A stretch of 64,000 nt of DNA from Apoda limacodes (lineage: Eukaryota > Arthropoda > Insecta > Lepidoptera > Limacodidae). Under the pieces are notes generated by a model. It was given only the letters and a program-made list of their open reading frames with translations. It had not been told where the DNA came from and searched no databases. Position numbers and translations under genes: made by a program. Of this stretch, positions 60,101 to 64,000 are shown piece after piece (positions within the stretch are counted from its first letter, which is position 1; every line of letters begins with the position of its first letter). The stretch is from assembly GCA_946406115.1 (NCBI GenBank), contig OX291544.1:30521521-30585520 (forward strand). The letters are read 5' to 3'.

Positions 60101-62897
60101 ACGGTTTAAGATAAACGTTGCTTGCTCTTCAGTCTGAGAAATCGTTTTTTAAAAGTAGTTAAAGTAATAAAATTGGCCTGTCGTAAACGTTAAGTAAGTA
60201 TAAATTTTCAAACACAAAATTATTAAACTTATTAAACGCAAAACATAATATTAAATATCTATCTTGGTAGTTATTCATTCCGCCTTTAATTTCTTAAATC
60301 AATTTTACAAAATAGTAAGTAAAATAGGAACATTACCTGCATAAAATGTCGTGGTTGCGTAAATAGTAAAGGCCAAAATAATGATTCGATTTGATATTTC
60401 CAATATAAACCTATTAGAGGAAAGAAGAATTGTACGTACCTGTCTGGCCTGTCAACCTATTTTGACAAATTTGAGTTTTGTTTTATGAATGTTAGGGTGG
60501 CACAGTAAGCTAACTACAGTGCGGCTGATCAAAGAAAACGTGAACGGAGTCCAGTAGGAAAAACCAACATTGCATCCTAAAGGTTCATAGGCCTTTGCAT
60601 TTTCCTTTAGTTCATTTTTAAAATTATGTGTGTGTATGTTTGCGAGCTTTTTGTGGTCCTCGATAGCTCAAGACTCAATGGAAAAATTGGTTCAGCAGCA
60701 AGTACCGTACATGCAACTTCTCTTGAGAAAAATCTTTTACAAAAAAAAAATTAAATCCGCCATTTTGAATTTTAAAAAACTGATAAAAAATTCGAAATCA
60801 GCACCCTCGAAAACCCTTTACTACCCCTCGATACATGAAATTATACACGAAATTTATGTTGCGTGCATAAAAAAGTCAGGTTTTTACGGATACCGCTGGA
60901 CCGATTTATTTCAGACTCCATTCAGAACTAAGTCATGACGTGGCGTATCGATTGATATGTCATCAGAGCGATTCGGTCCAGTAGTTATTGAGGAATCGAA
61001 AGCCAAAATGAATATGTCTACATACATACATACATACGTACACACACACACACACACACATCACTCCAAAAATGATTGCAAATGATTCTCCAAGTCTTGA
61101 AACGTAAAGAAAACACAAAATTTTCGATTTCGATTTTCGGACCTATTCCAATAACTTCTCAAGAGAAGTTAATAAATTGCTCTCGTGACCACATCAATAA
61201 AAACTGATTTTTTTTAATACGCAATAATAATCTTTCTCTCCCCGCTTGGGTTGTCGCTCTCGGGGGCGTCCCTTCGACCGGCGTGAGTCTCGAACCCGAT
61301 GGTGGGTCACCGCCAGGAGGGGAGTTCCCCGTTACGCGGGTGCGGTTGCGATTGAGTGGGGGCGAGAAGCGCCGGGTGCCGACGAACCCGGGGACGTCGT
61401 CGTCGGGGGATGAAGGTCGGTCGGGGGGATGCGGAGGTCGGTCGGGGGATCTGGCATCGCTAATTTGTGAACAAGTAAAAATTATTCCGCGCGCTTTTTA
61501 TTTTTGCTGTATTGTTTTTATTCGAAAATGTCGTCAAGTAATGATGAATTTATTAATTCGACATCGCCAGAAGTCTCAGAGGCAGCGAAAAAGGCTAAAG
61601 ATACTTACAAGCGTATTAAAATGTCATCTTATGGAAAACAAACAAAGATTTTTGAATTTGCAAAGCACTTCTTTCAACAAAAACATTTTTTTTCAAAATT
61701 ACCAAATTACCAAACCCATTGGCAAAAATAAATTTGAAGCAATGCCGAAACAAATTGCCACTATCTTAAATTTGGATGATCCACATGAATACACAGGGCA
61801 CAGTTTCAGAAGATCCTCGGCTACATTGCTCGCCGATCCAGGTGCGAACTTATTGACACTAAAACGGCACGGAGGGTGGCGGTCGAACAGTGTAGCCGTG
61901 GGCTATATAGATGACTCGATGAAAAATAAAGAAGAAATTAGCTCTCGCATTACAAGGACTATTAATTTGGAGCCAAATGTTGACTCTCGACCATCTACGA
62001 CCACACACGCGTACATCCCACCATCGTCGCCGCCGCCGCAGCCGCCTCCGTCACTGCCACCGACTGCAGAACTCTGTGGTATCGTTTCTTCTACTTGTAC
62101 TCAAGAGAGTGAGAGAGAGACTAGTGAAATTGTAACTAATAATAATAACTTGACAACATTAAAAATGCCAACTGCCAACGTAATAATCAATTTTACTAAT
62201 GGTTTAAATTCTTCTTACTGCTTTAACAAGTGATCAAAGATTTATTCGTTTAAGAAAGTCCGAGTTTTATTTATTTTCTCGCAAATGTGTTATAAAACTT
62301 CGTATGACATACGTGCGCATTGATAATTATTGCAATATCGCCTCGGCTGTAATATTCATCTTTCCGCACTTATAACATAATGTACAAATTCTCAAACATA
62401 AGAAAAATATACTCAAGAGAGAAGTTGCCCGTACGGTACTTCATTGCTTCATTGTCGTATCTAGGTGAACACTATTGTAACCACATCACTTCATGCTGCA
62501 ATTTATACGGTAATTCAATGTCTAAATCAATGCGGCAGGTAACAGGCGGTAGATTGTAAACAGTAATACATACAAGTTTTTAACTTGCAGTGATTGTAGT
62601 GTGAGCTCTAAACTATAATAAAAAACCACAAATACACAAATAATATGTATATAAATAATAAAACCATACATACAGGTGAGTCGGGCTTGCGGATTACCAT
62701 TATTATTAAACCAAATGAGCGTTATCTAGTGACAATAGTACAGATATCTATTAAGAGTCATGTGGTAGCTGCAAATACGTAAATACTCCATGCTCACTTT
62801 TCTTTAAAAACACTTTGTAATACAAAATTATTTTACCTGGTAATTCATCAAACAGGAACGTGTAGCCTTTCCAAGCCAATTTTAGTGCGGCAGCCAT
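29873..62897 (-). CDS. ELOVL-type very-long-chain fatty-acid elongase A, six coding exons
   Basis: Coding exons are 62837-62897, 51769-51959, 40958-41095, 33438-33543, 32915-33051 and 29873-30103. They total 864 bp (287 residues plus stop), all with GT-AG borders and matching phases. ELOVL proteins are ER multi-span membrane enzymes that condense malonyl-CoA with acyl-CoA in the first step of fatty-acid elongation. Visible family marks: AKPYEV..WGP.WM..RPAF (exon 2), KIFDLLDT|VFFVLRKK (exon 3/4 join), the histidine box HVYHH at about residues 146-150, MVMYTYYLL and LWWKKYITQLQ (exon 5), and a C-terminal hydrophobic run with DFYIKTYV (exon 6). Length is normal and no stop or frame error is present, so it looks functional. 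Introns carry many transposons. The substrate chain length cannot be told. Confidence 0.95.
30104..32914. other. intron 5 of elongase A
   Basis: AT-rich with worn Helitron-like pieces. Blocks such as GGCAAAGTTTGTATGGG at 31380-31640 and AAAGGCGAGACGTTGCC at 31795 recall non-autonomous Helitrons of moths. The stretch with GAACATACATACAGACAAAC at about 32630 is another common moth repeat. No exon or intact gene was seen. Confidence 0.4.
32915..33051 (-). CDS. elongase A exon 5
   Basis: Acceptor AAATTTCAG|GT, donor ATT|GTAAGC. Encodes GHGTFIGLINSLVHMVMYTY and WWKKYITQLQI, both conserved ELOVL stretches that help form the active-site chamber. Confidence 0.95.
33438..33543 (-). CDS. elongase A exon 4 (catalytic histidine box)
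   Basis: Acceptor AATTTCAG|GTT, donor CCAG|GTTGGT. Encodes VFFVLRKKSYQVSFLHVYHH and a following membrane span (HAGMVALLWGATTYLPG). The H..HH box is the family's catalytic motif and is intact. Confidence 0.97.
34011..34077. repeat. perfect 30-bp-arm hairpin
   Basis: 34011-34040 and 34048-34077 are exact reverse complements around the 7-base loop GTATGCA. The arm begins ATCAAAATTATATTTTTGCA. The two short ORFs predicted here on opposite strands arise from this symmetry. It lies in intron 3 of elongase A. Confidence 0.95.
34170..34335 (+). mobile_element. non-autonomous Helitron fragment
   Basis: AAAATTTGGCATGCAGATAT and the block TAATTGAGGAGTTGCCGT..ACCGATGACCGAATTTA match the family complete at 39985-40350. 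The GCCGCTGGC..CTAGT end is missing. Confidence 0.55.
34336..35627. other. intron sequence and LINE 5' region
   Basis: No gene recognised. The last few hundred bases before 35628 are probably the 5' UTR of the following LINE, but its start could not be fixed. Confidence 0.35.
35628..38925 (+). mobile_element. CR1/Daphne-like LINE, nearly full ORF2
   Basis: A 530-codon frame from ATG 35628 carries the AP endonuclease: CHINAQSV, VLVSETWF, LGVVYCPPS, IMGDFNSDLL, TFLDIILTSS and SNHDLVYA. It stops at a single TGA (37218) just before PISIL, where RPISIL is usual, then continues in the same frame into the RT: LGFRLGHSTSTALL, IDFSNAFNTVDHDLL (motif A), SVPQGGILSPLLF (motif B). After a shift comes FYADDLQFYTQ (YADD intact). 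The C-terminus (HSFTVQAIQLWNGLPKDIRS) and a 3' UTR follow to an A-rich end at about 38925. It is opposite to elongase A in intron 3. Few lesions suggest a fairly young copy. Confidence 0.85.
38545..38596. repeat. 23-bp-arm hairpin in LINE 3' UTR
   Basis: CGCAATGTTAAATCTTCAAT.. (38545-38567) pairs with 38574-38596 at 22 of 23 positions around the loop GGTTCT. It starts 6 bases after the LINE stop codon. Confidence 0.9.
38926..39984 (+). repeat. Helitron-like repeats flanking the LINE
   Basis: GGGGGCAAAGTTTGTACGTG at 38930 and, at 39250-39480, GTTTGAACGCGTTAATCTCA then GAGGAAGACTATATATAGGC match non-autonomous Helitron bodies common in moths. A short (TA)n tract lies at about 39226-39242. No genes. 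Confidence 0.45.
39985..40350 (+). mobile_element. non-autonomous Helitron
   Basis: Begins near a (GACT)n run and GATCTATCAACGCACAGCTC, passes a (GAT)n microsatellite (about 40074-40095) and ends GGCGAAGCCGCTGGCAAAAG CTAGT at about 40350, the CTAGT end expected for lepidopteran Helitrons. A purine-rich GA stretch lies at 40219-40262. Confidence 0.7.
40690..40850 (+). repeat. local duplication with 'GCGAGTCCGACTCGC' palindrome
   Basis: GGTTTACCCTTAGTATGCGA at about 40702 and GGTTGACCCTTAGTGCGCGA at about 40809 are related blocks 107 bp apart. Each holds a GCGAGTC.GACTCGC palindrome like the one at the end of the 55594-56030 MITE. Confidence 0.45.
40958..41095 (-). CDS. elongase A exon 3
   Basis: Acceptor TTTCAG|GCA, donor ACG|GTAAGTTT, 46 codons in phase 0. 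Contains WGWNYQWICEPVDFS and MVKIFDLLDT, the ELOVL motif just before the catalytic box. Confidence 0.95.
41150..41300 (-). mobile_element. jockey-type LINE ORF2 C-terminal fragment
   Basis: Minus-strand sequence for the jockey tail, with TTCTCACACTTTAGAACCAT and the region for GTGGAATGAGCTCCCTGCCA. It is related to the fragment at 51111-51370. Confidence 0.55.
41440..41530 (+). repeat. R1-like LINE 5' fragment
   Basis: GGCTTGGGTTGTCGCTTTCT CGGGGGATGAG matches the start of the GC-rich piece at 61240 (GCTTGGGTTGTCGCTCTCGGGGG). Only about 90 bp remain. Confidence 0.4.
41531..42572. other. intron 2 of elongase A, left part
   Basis: AT-rich, no gene recognised. Frames at 41646-41861 and 42293-42493 lack any recognised domain. 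Confidence 0.35.
42573..42720. repeat. imperfect inverted-repeat element
   Basis: Outer CATGGGATTGTCGATTAATT (from 42573) is mirrored by AATTAATTACTGAAAACCCATGG at the right end, and inner CAAGAAGCTTATATAATAT by ATATATTAGCTTCTTG. The pairing is imperfect but spans the whole 148 bp, so it is a small palindromic MITE-like element. Confidence 0.6.
43050..43166 (+). pseudogene. transposase exon 1, first half of zinc module 1
   Basis: ATG at 43050, 39 codons with MDRCVNCGIATSHC and TILSVIRQWFEP, donor T|GTAAGTAA. It ends right after W..P, where module 2 is also cut by an intron. Confidence 0.65.
43758..44650 (+). pseudogene. unknown two-exon gene fragment in transposase intron 1
   Basis: ATG 43758 (MASSSAASPEE) opens a serine-rich frame of 126 codons with three copies of VQV(L/I)DS.EPL, then SGGAGPSGRAGPSC, ending VDELR with a donor GTAAGTTA at about 44136. 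A downstream acceptor TTACTGTTTTAG|AT (about 44557) opens SMWNWRMIFSQLGAEAQCIE FAEERGLIL, which recalls N-termini of Merlin-type (ISXO2-like) transposases. It then runs into tandem repeats. The family is a guess. No catalytic part is present. Confidence 0.4.
44181..44498 (-). repeat. tRNA-derived SINE with a tandemly repeated body
   Basis: On the minus strand a tRNA-like head (44431-44498) has an A box GGTTCAGTTGGTAG and a B box GGGTTCGATTCC. The body follows as two copies of a 116-118 bp unit plus a partial third (unit starts at 44181, 44297 and 44415). Each unit contains TTTCTACCCAGAAATCTTGT and a perfect hairpin TTAAGGCAGGAG...CTCCTGCCTTAA. The TTTCTACCCAG..GGGCACCCCAA block recurs at 56545-56576. 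Confidence 0.7.
44645..45025 (+). repeat. tandem array, about 170-bp unit, 2.2 copies
   Basis: Units start with TCAACCCTTAAATACGCAGG at 44645, 44812 and (partial) about 44985. Each holds an oligo-G run followed by TTCCGGGCCC and ends in a C-rich block (CCTCCCCCCTCCCCCC in the second). It interrupts the presumed transposase intron. Confidence 0.75.
45071..45273 (+). pseudogene. transposase exon 2, end of module 1 and start of module 2
   Basis: Acceptor CAATTTTCAG|GTA. Reads VNNNDYVCQACWDLARN, then RNVCLRCGRSHES and, after a frameshift, NVIQEWIIP followed by TAA where CAG/CAA would be expected, and donor GTAAGTT. Confidence 0.6.
45274..45957. other. presumed intron 2 of the transposase gene
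   Basis: Stops in all frames and no further coding motif. Bordered by the donor at 45274 and the acceptor at 45957. Confidence 0.45.
45958..47901 (+). pseudogene. transposase exon 3, end of module 2 and catalytic domain
   Basis: Acceptor CTGATACAG|ATA. It starts IQAACYICHACWVAADRA, the second half of module 2. The longest clean stretch is 46099-46773. All three catalytic acidic residues are visible once frame shifts are allowed for. The stop TAA is at 47899-47901. Confidence 0.7.
48003..48330 (+). mobile_element. non-autonomous Helitron(s)
   Basis: Starts ATCCTACTAATATTATAAAT GTGAAAG, has CTGGACGGATCGGGATGAAA and ends GGCGGAGCCGCTGGCAATGT CTAG, both typical of lepidopteran non-autonomous Helitrons. 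Two end-like GCGA(A/G)..GTCGCTGGC phrases (48240 and 48310) suggest two tails or a duplicated end. Confidence 0.7.
48331..51110. other. intron 2 of elongase A, right part
   Basis: AT-rich, no intact gene. A GAAA-rich run lies at about 49646-49672. Frames at 49208-49483 and 49590-49823 have no domain I recognise. The latter ends LPLSIKAFSAVGAFRLA and may be a LINE tail. Confidence 0.35.
51111..51370 (-). mobile_element. jockey-type LINE ORF2 C-terminal fragment
   Basis: On the minus strand the frame reads CSVELSMPMAIFYHRTARHL and then LEPKWS, the jockey pattern F.HR(T/S)AR....H..... The complement of CATTCTACAACCTACGCG corresponds to the LWN.LP region. 5'-truncated. Confidence 0.6.
51371..51768. 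other. intron 2 just downstream of elongase A exon 2
   Basis: No separate feature. The long ORF called here on the minus strand is read-through from exon 2 past its splice donor at 51768. Confidence 0.5.
51769..51959 (-). CDS. elongase A exon 2
   Basis: Acceptor TTGCCATTTCAG|AT, donor ATG|GTAAGTAT. Encodes DQRTKSLFLAAKPYEV, the first membrane span and RPAFNLNKLMIIYN, then a second hydrophobic segment. Confidence 0.95.
51960..52740. other. intron 1 of elongase A, left end
   Basis: No gene recognised. The minus-strand frames at 52221-52403 and 52521-52706 have no known domain. Confidence 0.35.
52741..52830 (-). repeat. CR1-like LINE 3' UTR fragment
   Basis: On the minus strand GGGTTGGCTGGTAGAGAAAG CC..GGCATTAAGTTAACCATTGT matches the 3' UTR of the LINE at 38845-38890 (GGTTGGCTGGTAGAGAATGC). 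Confidence 0.6.
53490..53985 (+). pseudogene. possible Tc1/mariner-like N-terminal fragment
   Basis: Two exon-like pieces. The first reads LSKCSGEAGYRLKDIERRTR IT before a GTAAGTAA donor (about 53588). The second starts near 53808 with EKNNKTLDPPKRGNGGRPIA and, in a shifted frame, RTTTAEEDAAIKVAHQMEPF before GTGAGTAT at 53980. These resemble a helix-turn-helix and the linker of insect Tc1-like transposases. No DDE catalytic part is present. The family call is weak. Confidence 0.35.
54370..54470 (+). repeat. jockey-type LINE 3' UTR fragment
   Basis: CCTGGTGTTACAAGCGTCCA TAGGCCACGG..CTTACTATCAGGCGGACCGTGTGCTTGT and GCCACCTTAGTTGTATAAAA. It shares this tail with 20900-20940 and 29391-29490. Confidence 0.6.
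54473..54725 (-). mobile_element. non-autonomous Helitron
   Basis: On the minus strand it starts near ACTATAAAGGCGAAAGTTTG, contains GGACCAATTTTAATGAAATT TGGTACGGAG, and ends GGAACCGCGGGCGCAGCTAG T at 54473. The GCGGGCGCAGCTAGT end is the usual terminus in moths. Confidence 0.7.
54726..55593. other. intron 1 of elongase A, no feature recognised
   Basis: AT-rich. GCAGGGGTAA repeats at about 54750-54790 are minor. Confidence 0.35.
55594..56030 (+). mobile_element. lepidopteran MITE, near-complete copy
   Basis: Begins AAAAAATCGGCCAAGTGTGA GTCGGACTCGC, then GAAGGGTTCCGTACC, has GTATGGGAGCCCCCCTC twice and ends with GACAGACGGATGGACGAACA, GGGTCCCG and a GGGTACAGAACCCT close. The 'GGGTTCCGTACC' phrase at one end and 'GGGTACAGAACCC' at the other give inverted ends. 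An oppositely oriented part is at 63205-63345. Confidence 0.7.
56031..56501. other. intron sequence, no feature recognised
   Basis: AT-rich, no coding or repeat end seen. Confidence 0.35.
56502..56646. repeat. nested inverted-repeat element
   Basis: Outer arms 56502-56521 and 56627-56646 (CAATAATTAGCTATTTTGGG) pair at 19 of 20. Inner arms 56520-56534 and 56560-56574 (GGGGTGCCCTAACAA) pair perfectly. The stretch TTTCTACCCAGAAATCTTGT at 56542 is the same module as in the SINE body at 44178 and 44294. Confidence 0.8.
56770..57020 (+). mobile_element. RTE-type LINE 3' end
   Basis: The frame reads IARLKWQWCRHIARGTDGLW GRRILK then TRW.YNLVEVAG, the RTE C-terminal pattern LKWQWAGHVAR..D.RW, with stops. 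It ends with an ATGATGATGA tail as RTE elements do. Confidence 0.7.
57021..58923. other. intron 1 of elongase A, no intact feature
   Basis: AT-rich, with A runs at 58141-58190. The 78-codon frame at 57811-58047 has no known domain. Confidence 0.35.
58924..59020. repeat. 38-bp-arm hairpin element
   Basis: 58924-58961 and 58983-59020 are inverted copies (33 of 38 match, starting CATATTARTAGRAAAACAGT) around a 21-base loop. Short weaker similarity continues outside. It resembles a small palindromic MITE. Confidence 0.8.
59021..60008. other. intron sequence with Helitron tail
   Basis: At 59610-59652 ACGCGAGCAAAGCCGCAGGA GGAAGCTAGT is a Helitron-type 3' end with no clear body. Otherwise AT-rich and featureless. 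Confidence 0.4.
60009..60085 (+). repeat. LINE 3' tail fragment
   Basis: TACTTGACGATTCGAAAGTG .. CTATTTGAATCAAAAGATTT TTATTTTGAA resembles the 3' tail of the LINE at 28520-28580 (TTTGACGATTCAAAAGTG..TTTGAATAAACCATTTTGAC). Confidence 0.5.
60086..61018. other. intron 1 sequence, worn repeats
   Basis: The block at 60900-60975 (GTGGCGTATCGATTGATATG) occurs inverted at about 63387-63407, so it belongs to a dispersed repeat. The frame 60630-60938 overlaps this repeat and has no known domain. Confidence 0.4.
61019..61062 (+). repeat. (CATA)n/(CA)n microsatellite
   Basis: A run of CATA units changes to ACAC units, about 44 bp in total. Typical of a LINE or Helitron edge. Confidence 0.85.
61240..61470 (+). 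mobile_element. R1-like LINE ORF1 N-terminal fragment
   Basis: A sharply GC-rich segment in AT-rich DNA. It encodes MSLEPDGGSPPGGEF, RVRLRLSGGEKRRVP and SSSGDEGRSGGCGGRSGD, a composition seen in ORF1 starts of R1-clade elements of moths. It is cut off at about 61470, where Crypton-like sequence starts. A shorter related piece is at 41440-41530. Confidence 0.5.
61528..62233 (+). pseudogene. Crypton-like tyrosine recombinase, internally deleted
   Basis: A start-like MSSSNDEFINSTSPEVSEAA at 61528 lies in one frame, and the catalytic C-terminus lies in another: FFQNYQITKPIGKNKFEAMP, IATILNLDDPHEYTGHSFRR (H..R box), LKRHGGWRSNSVAVGYIDDS (H/W position and tyrosine nucleophile). A proline-rich tail follows to TGA 62231. 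The core-binding domain and first catalytic arginine, normally about 200 residues in between, are missing. Such proteins are abundant in insects as CryptonI elements (family knowledge). The deletion and frame change make it inactive. The tail could still be read from 61283 in one frame. Confidence 0.7.
62234..62836. other. intron 1 of elongase A next to exon 1
   Basis: The block at 62395-62460 (CAAATTCTCAAACATAAG.. and CCCGTACGGTACTTC) recurs at about 63510-63570, a diverged direct repeat on the other side of exon 1. No gene. Confidence 0.45.
62837..62897 (-). CDS. elongase A exon 1
   Basis: ATG at 62895-62897, MAAALKLAWKGYTFLFDELP, donor G|GTAAAATAA. The single base after 20 codons joins exon 2 to make aspartate. 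The start agrees with that of elongase B. Confidence 0.9.
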
Positions 62898-63204
62898 AAT
62901 AAAAAAAAACTTATTTTTAAACCTATAATTCTTATGCTTTCCAAAGTCAGAACAATACTGGCTTAAGTCGTGACAATCTCTTTTTCACAATTAAAATTTC
63001 AACACACCAAGTTACTTCGAGATTATAAACAGTCTATTTTGTGCGTAATAGCTATACAAAACTATAAAATTGTACTTCGCACAAACAATATGTAAAACAT
63101 TAAATACTTGTAAAGAGCATTTGCATATAATGTATAAGGCGTTAATTAAAATAAATTCCTTTAGGGTTAACATTGCTAGATTGCTGACTTCTTTTATTTA
63201 CTTT
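62898..63204 (-). promoter_or_regulatory. upstream region of elongase A
   Basis: This should hold the 5' UTR and perhaps the promoter of elongase A. No TATA box or upstream exon could be fixed. The first known repeat starts at 63205. Confidence 0.3.
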
Positions 63205-63345
63205 TTAGGGTTCCATACCCAAAGAGTAAAAACGGGACCCTATAGGATATATATCCGCTGTCCGTCCGTCTGTCACCAGGCAGTATCTCATGAATCGTGA
63301 TAGTTAGACAGTTGAAATTTTCACAGATGATGTATTCTTTTGCCC
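63205..63345 (-). mobile_element. MITE fragment, same family as 55594-56030
   Basis: TTTAGGGTTCCATACCCAAA, GTAAAAACGGGACCCTATAG, CTGTCCGTCCGTCTGTCACC and GTTGAAATTTTCACAGATGA are the inverted counterparts of the other copy. The far end is lost. Confidence 0.65.
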
Positions 63346-63782
63346 CTCGATATCTTAAGAACCAAAGAACCAAATTGTTCTCGTGACCATATCAATCGAT
63401 ACGCCAAGTCATTAATTAGATCTGAAAATATTTTCAACAAAATCGTTTCAGCGGTTTTTATCGCTAAAAAACTTTCTTGTTCTTAAAGACGCCATATAAA
63501 CTTCATGCGCAAATTCTCAAATATAAAAAAAATTCTAAAGTGAAGTTACTCGTGCGGTACTTGCTACCGTGTGATTAGATTTTCAAAGATTTGGGAATGA
63601 TTAAGGAAAGATGTGGTACGAGTTAAACCTTCATGGGAACGCCAGCGTCGATAGAGTCGGGGCGGAAGCTCGACCCCGAATGAGACTTTTTCTTCTTAAT
63701 TTCTCAAAAACATTGCTCGTTCACACCACTAGCTTTTCGGTGAAGGAAAACATCATGATGAAACCTGCTTACGTCTAACCGC
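63346..63782. other. repeat-derived upstream sequence
   Basis: Contains the inverted match to 60938-60960 and the direct match to 62395-62460. No gene. Confidence 0.4.
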
Positions 63783-63975
63783 ACGGCCACACACTCGTCG
63801 ATTGGTTTGAGAAGTAACAAGGAAAGGAGGCAGAGACTTAGTGTGGCCACGTTACTCGTTATGCTCCTCGCTATGCCCACCGCTCCTTGTTTTGTTAGTT
63901 TTAGGGGCGAGGCAAAGGACCTAGTACGGAGCGTCGCGATTAATTGCGCGAGTAGAGCAGTGTGTGGCCAGATAG
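63783..63975. repeat. small element with GGCCACACACT ends
   Basis: GGCCACACACTCGTCG at 63784 is mirrored by AGCAGTGTGTGGCC near 63957-63970, with an internal AGTGTGGCCACGTTACTCG. A MITE-like layout is suggested, but one end is near the window edge. Confidence 0.4.
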
Positions 63976-64000
63976 GAAAACATCGCGGAAGCGTGAGGAG

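Noticed and set aside
61019..61062. Regular repeats as a possible CRISPR-like array
   Set aside because: Simple CATA/CA microsatellite in a eukaryotic genome, with no spacers.
61283..62233. A single 316-residue host gene
   Set aside because: The N-terminal third is R1-like LINE sequence, the middle is the wrong frame of a Crypton-like gene, and only the C-terminal part is meaningful.

Overview
The window is AT-rich eukaryotic DNA, almost certainly from a moth or butterfly (Lepidoptera). The evidence is spliced genes with GT-AG introns and a dense load of insect transposons. Many of these belong to families typical of Lepidoptera: jockey, RTE and CR1-like LINE tails, Helitrons ending in GCTAGT, tRNA-derived SINEs and the 'GGCCAAGTG..GGGTTCC' MITE. 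No bacterial, plasmid or CRISPR feature is present.

The host genes are two tandem paralogues on the minus strand encoding ELOVL very-long-chain fatty-acid elongases. Gene A is complete. Its six coding exons run from 62897 down to 29873, all splice phases agree, and they give 287 codons with the LDTVFF and HVYHH active-site boxes. Gene B starts at 13258. Only exons 1 and 2 are in the window (61 and 191 bp, the same lengths as in gene A), and exons 3-6 should lie left of position 1. Almost everything else sits in their introns or in the 16.6 kb between them.

Layout. 1-2390: BEL/Pao, RTE and jockey remnants. 3229-6577: degenerate Ty3/gypsy element. 7086-7600: fold-back element. 8210-8690: GC-rich island. 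11227-13258: start of elongase B, with an antisense gag remnant in its intron. 13977-18697: a 4.7 kb DNA transposon with 27-bp terminal inverted repeats, repeated subterminal motifs and a broken gene for a 'GHGKGPADGVGG' protein whose superfamily I cannot assign. 20109-21296: Harbinger-type MITE carrying a nested LINE piece. 21755-23943: jockey chimera. 24883-25541: Helitron helicase end. 26067-28677: large inverted-repeat element whose arms contain a tRNA-like SINE. 29873-62897: elongase A. Its introns hold a CR1-like LINE (35.6-38.9 kb), Helitron pieces, a Harbinger/DDE_4-type transposase gene with a duplicated zinc-knuckle module (43.05-47.9 kb), a tandemly built SINE, a Tc1-like piece, MITEs and a Crypton-like tyrosine recombinase remnant (61.5-62.2 kb).

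The points most worth a second look are the unassigned 4.7 kb transposon, a perfect 30-bp-arm hairpin at 34011-34077, the SINE-bearing fold-back element at 26-28.7 kb, and the elongase pair with conserved exon structure. All calls come from reading the sequence. No database search was run.
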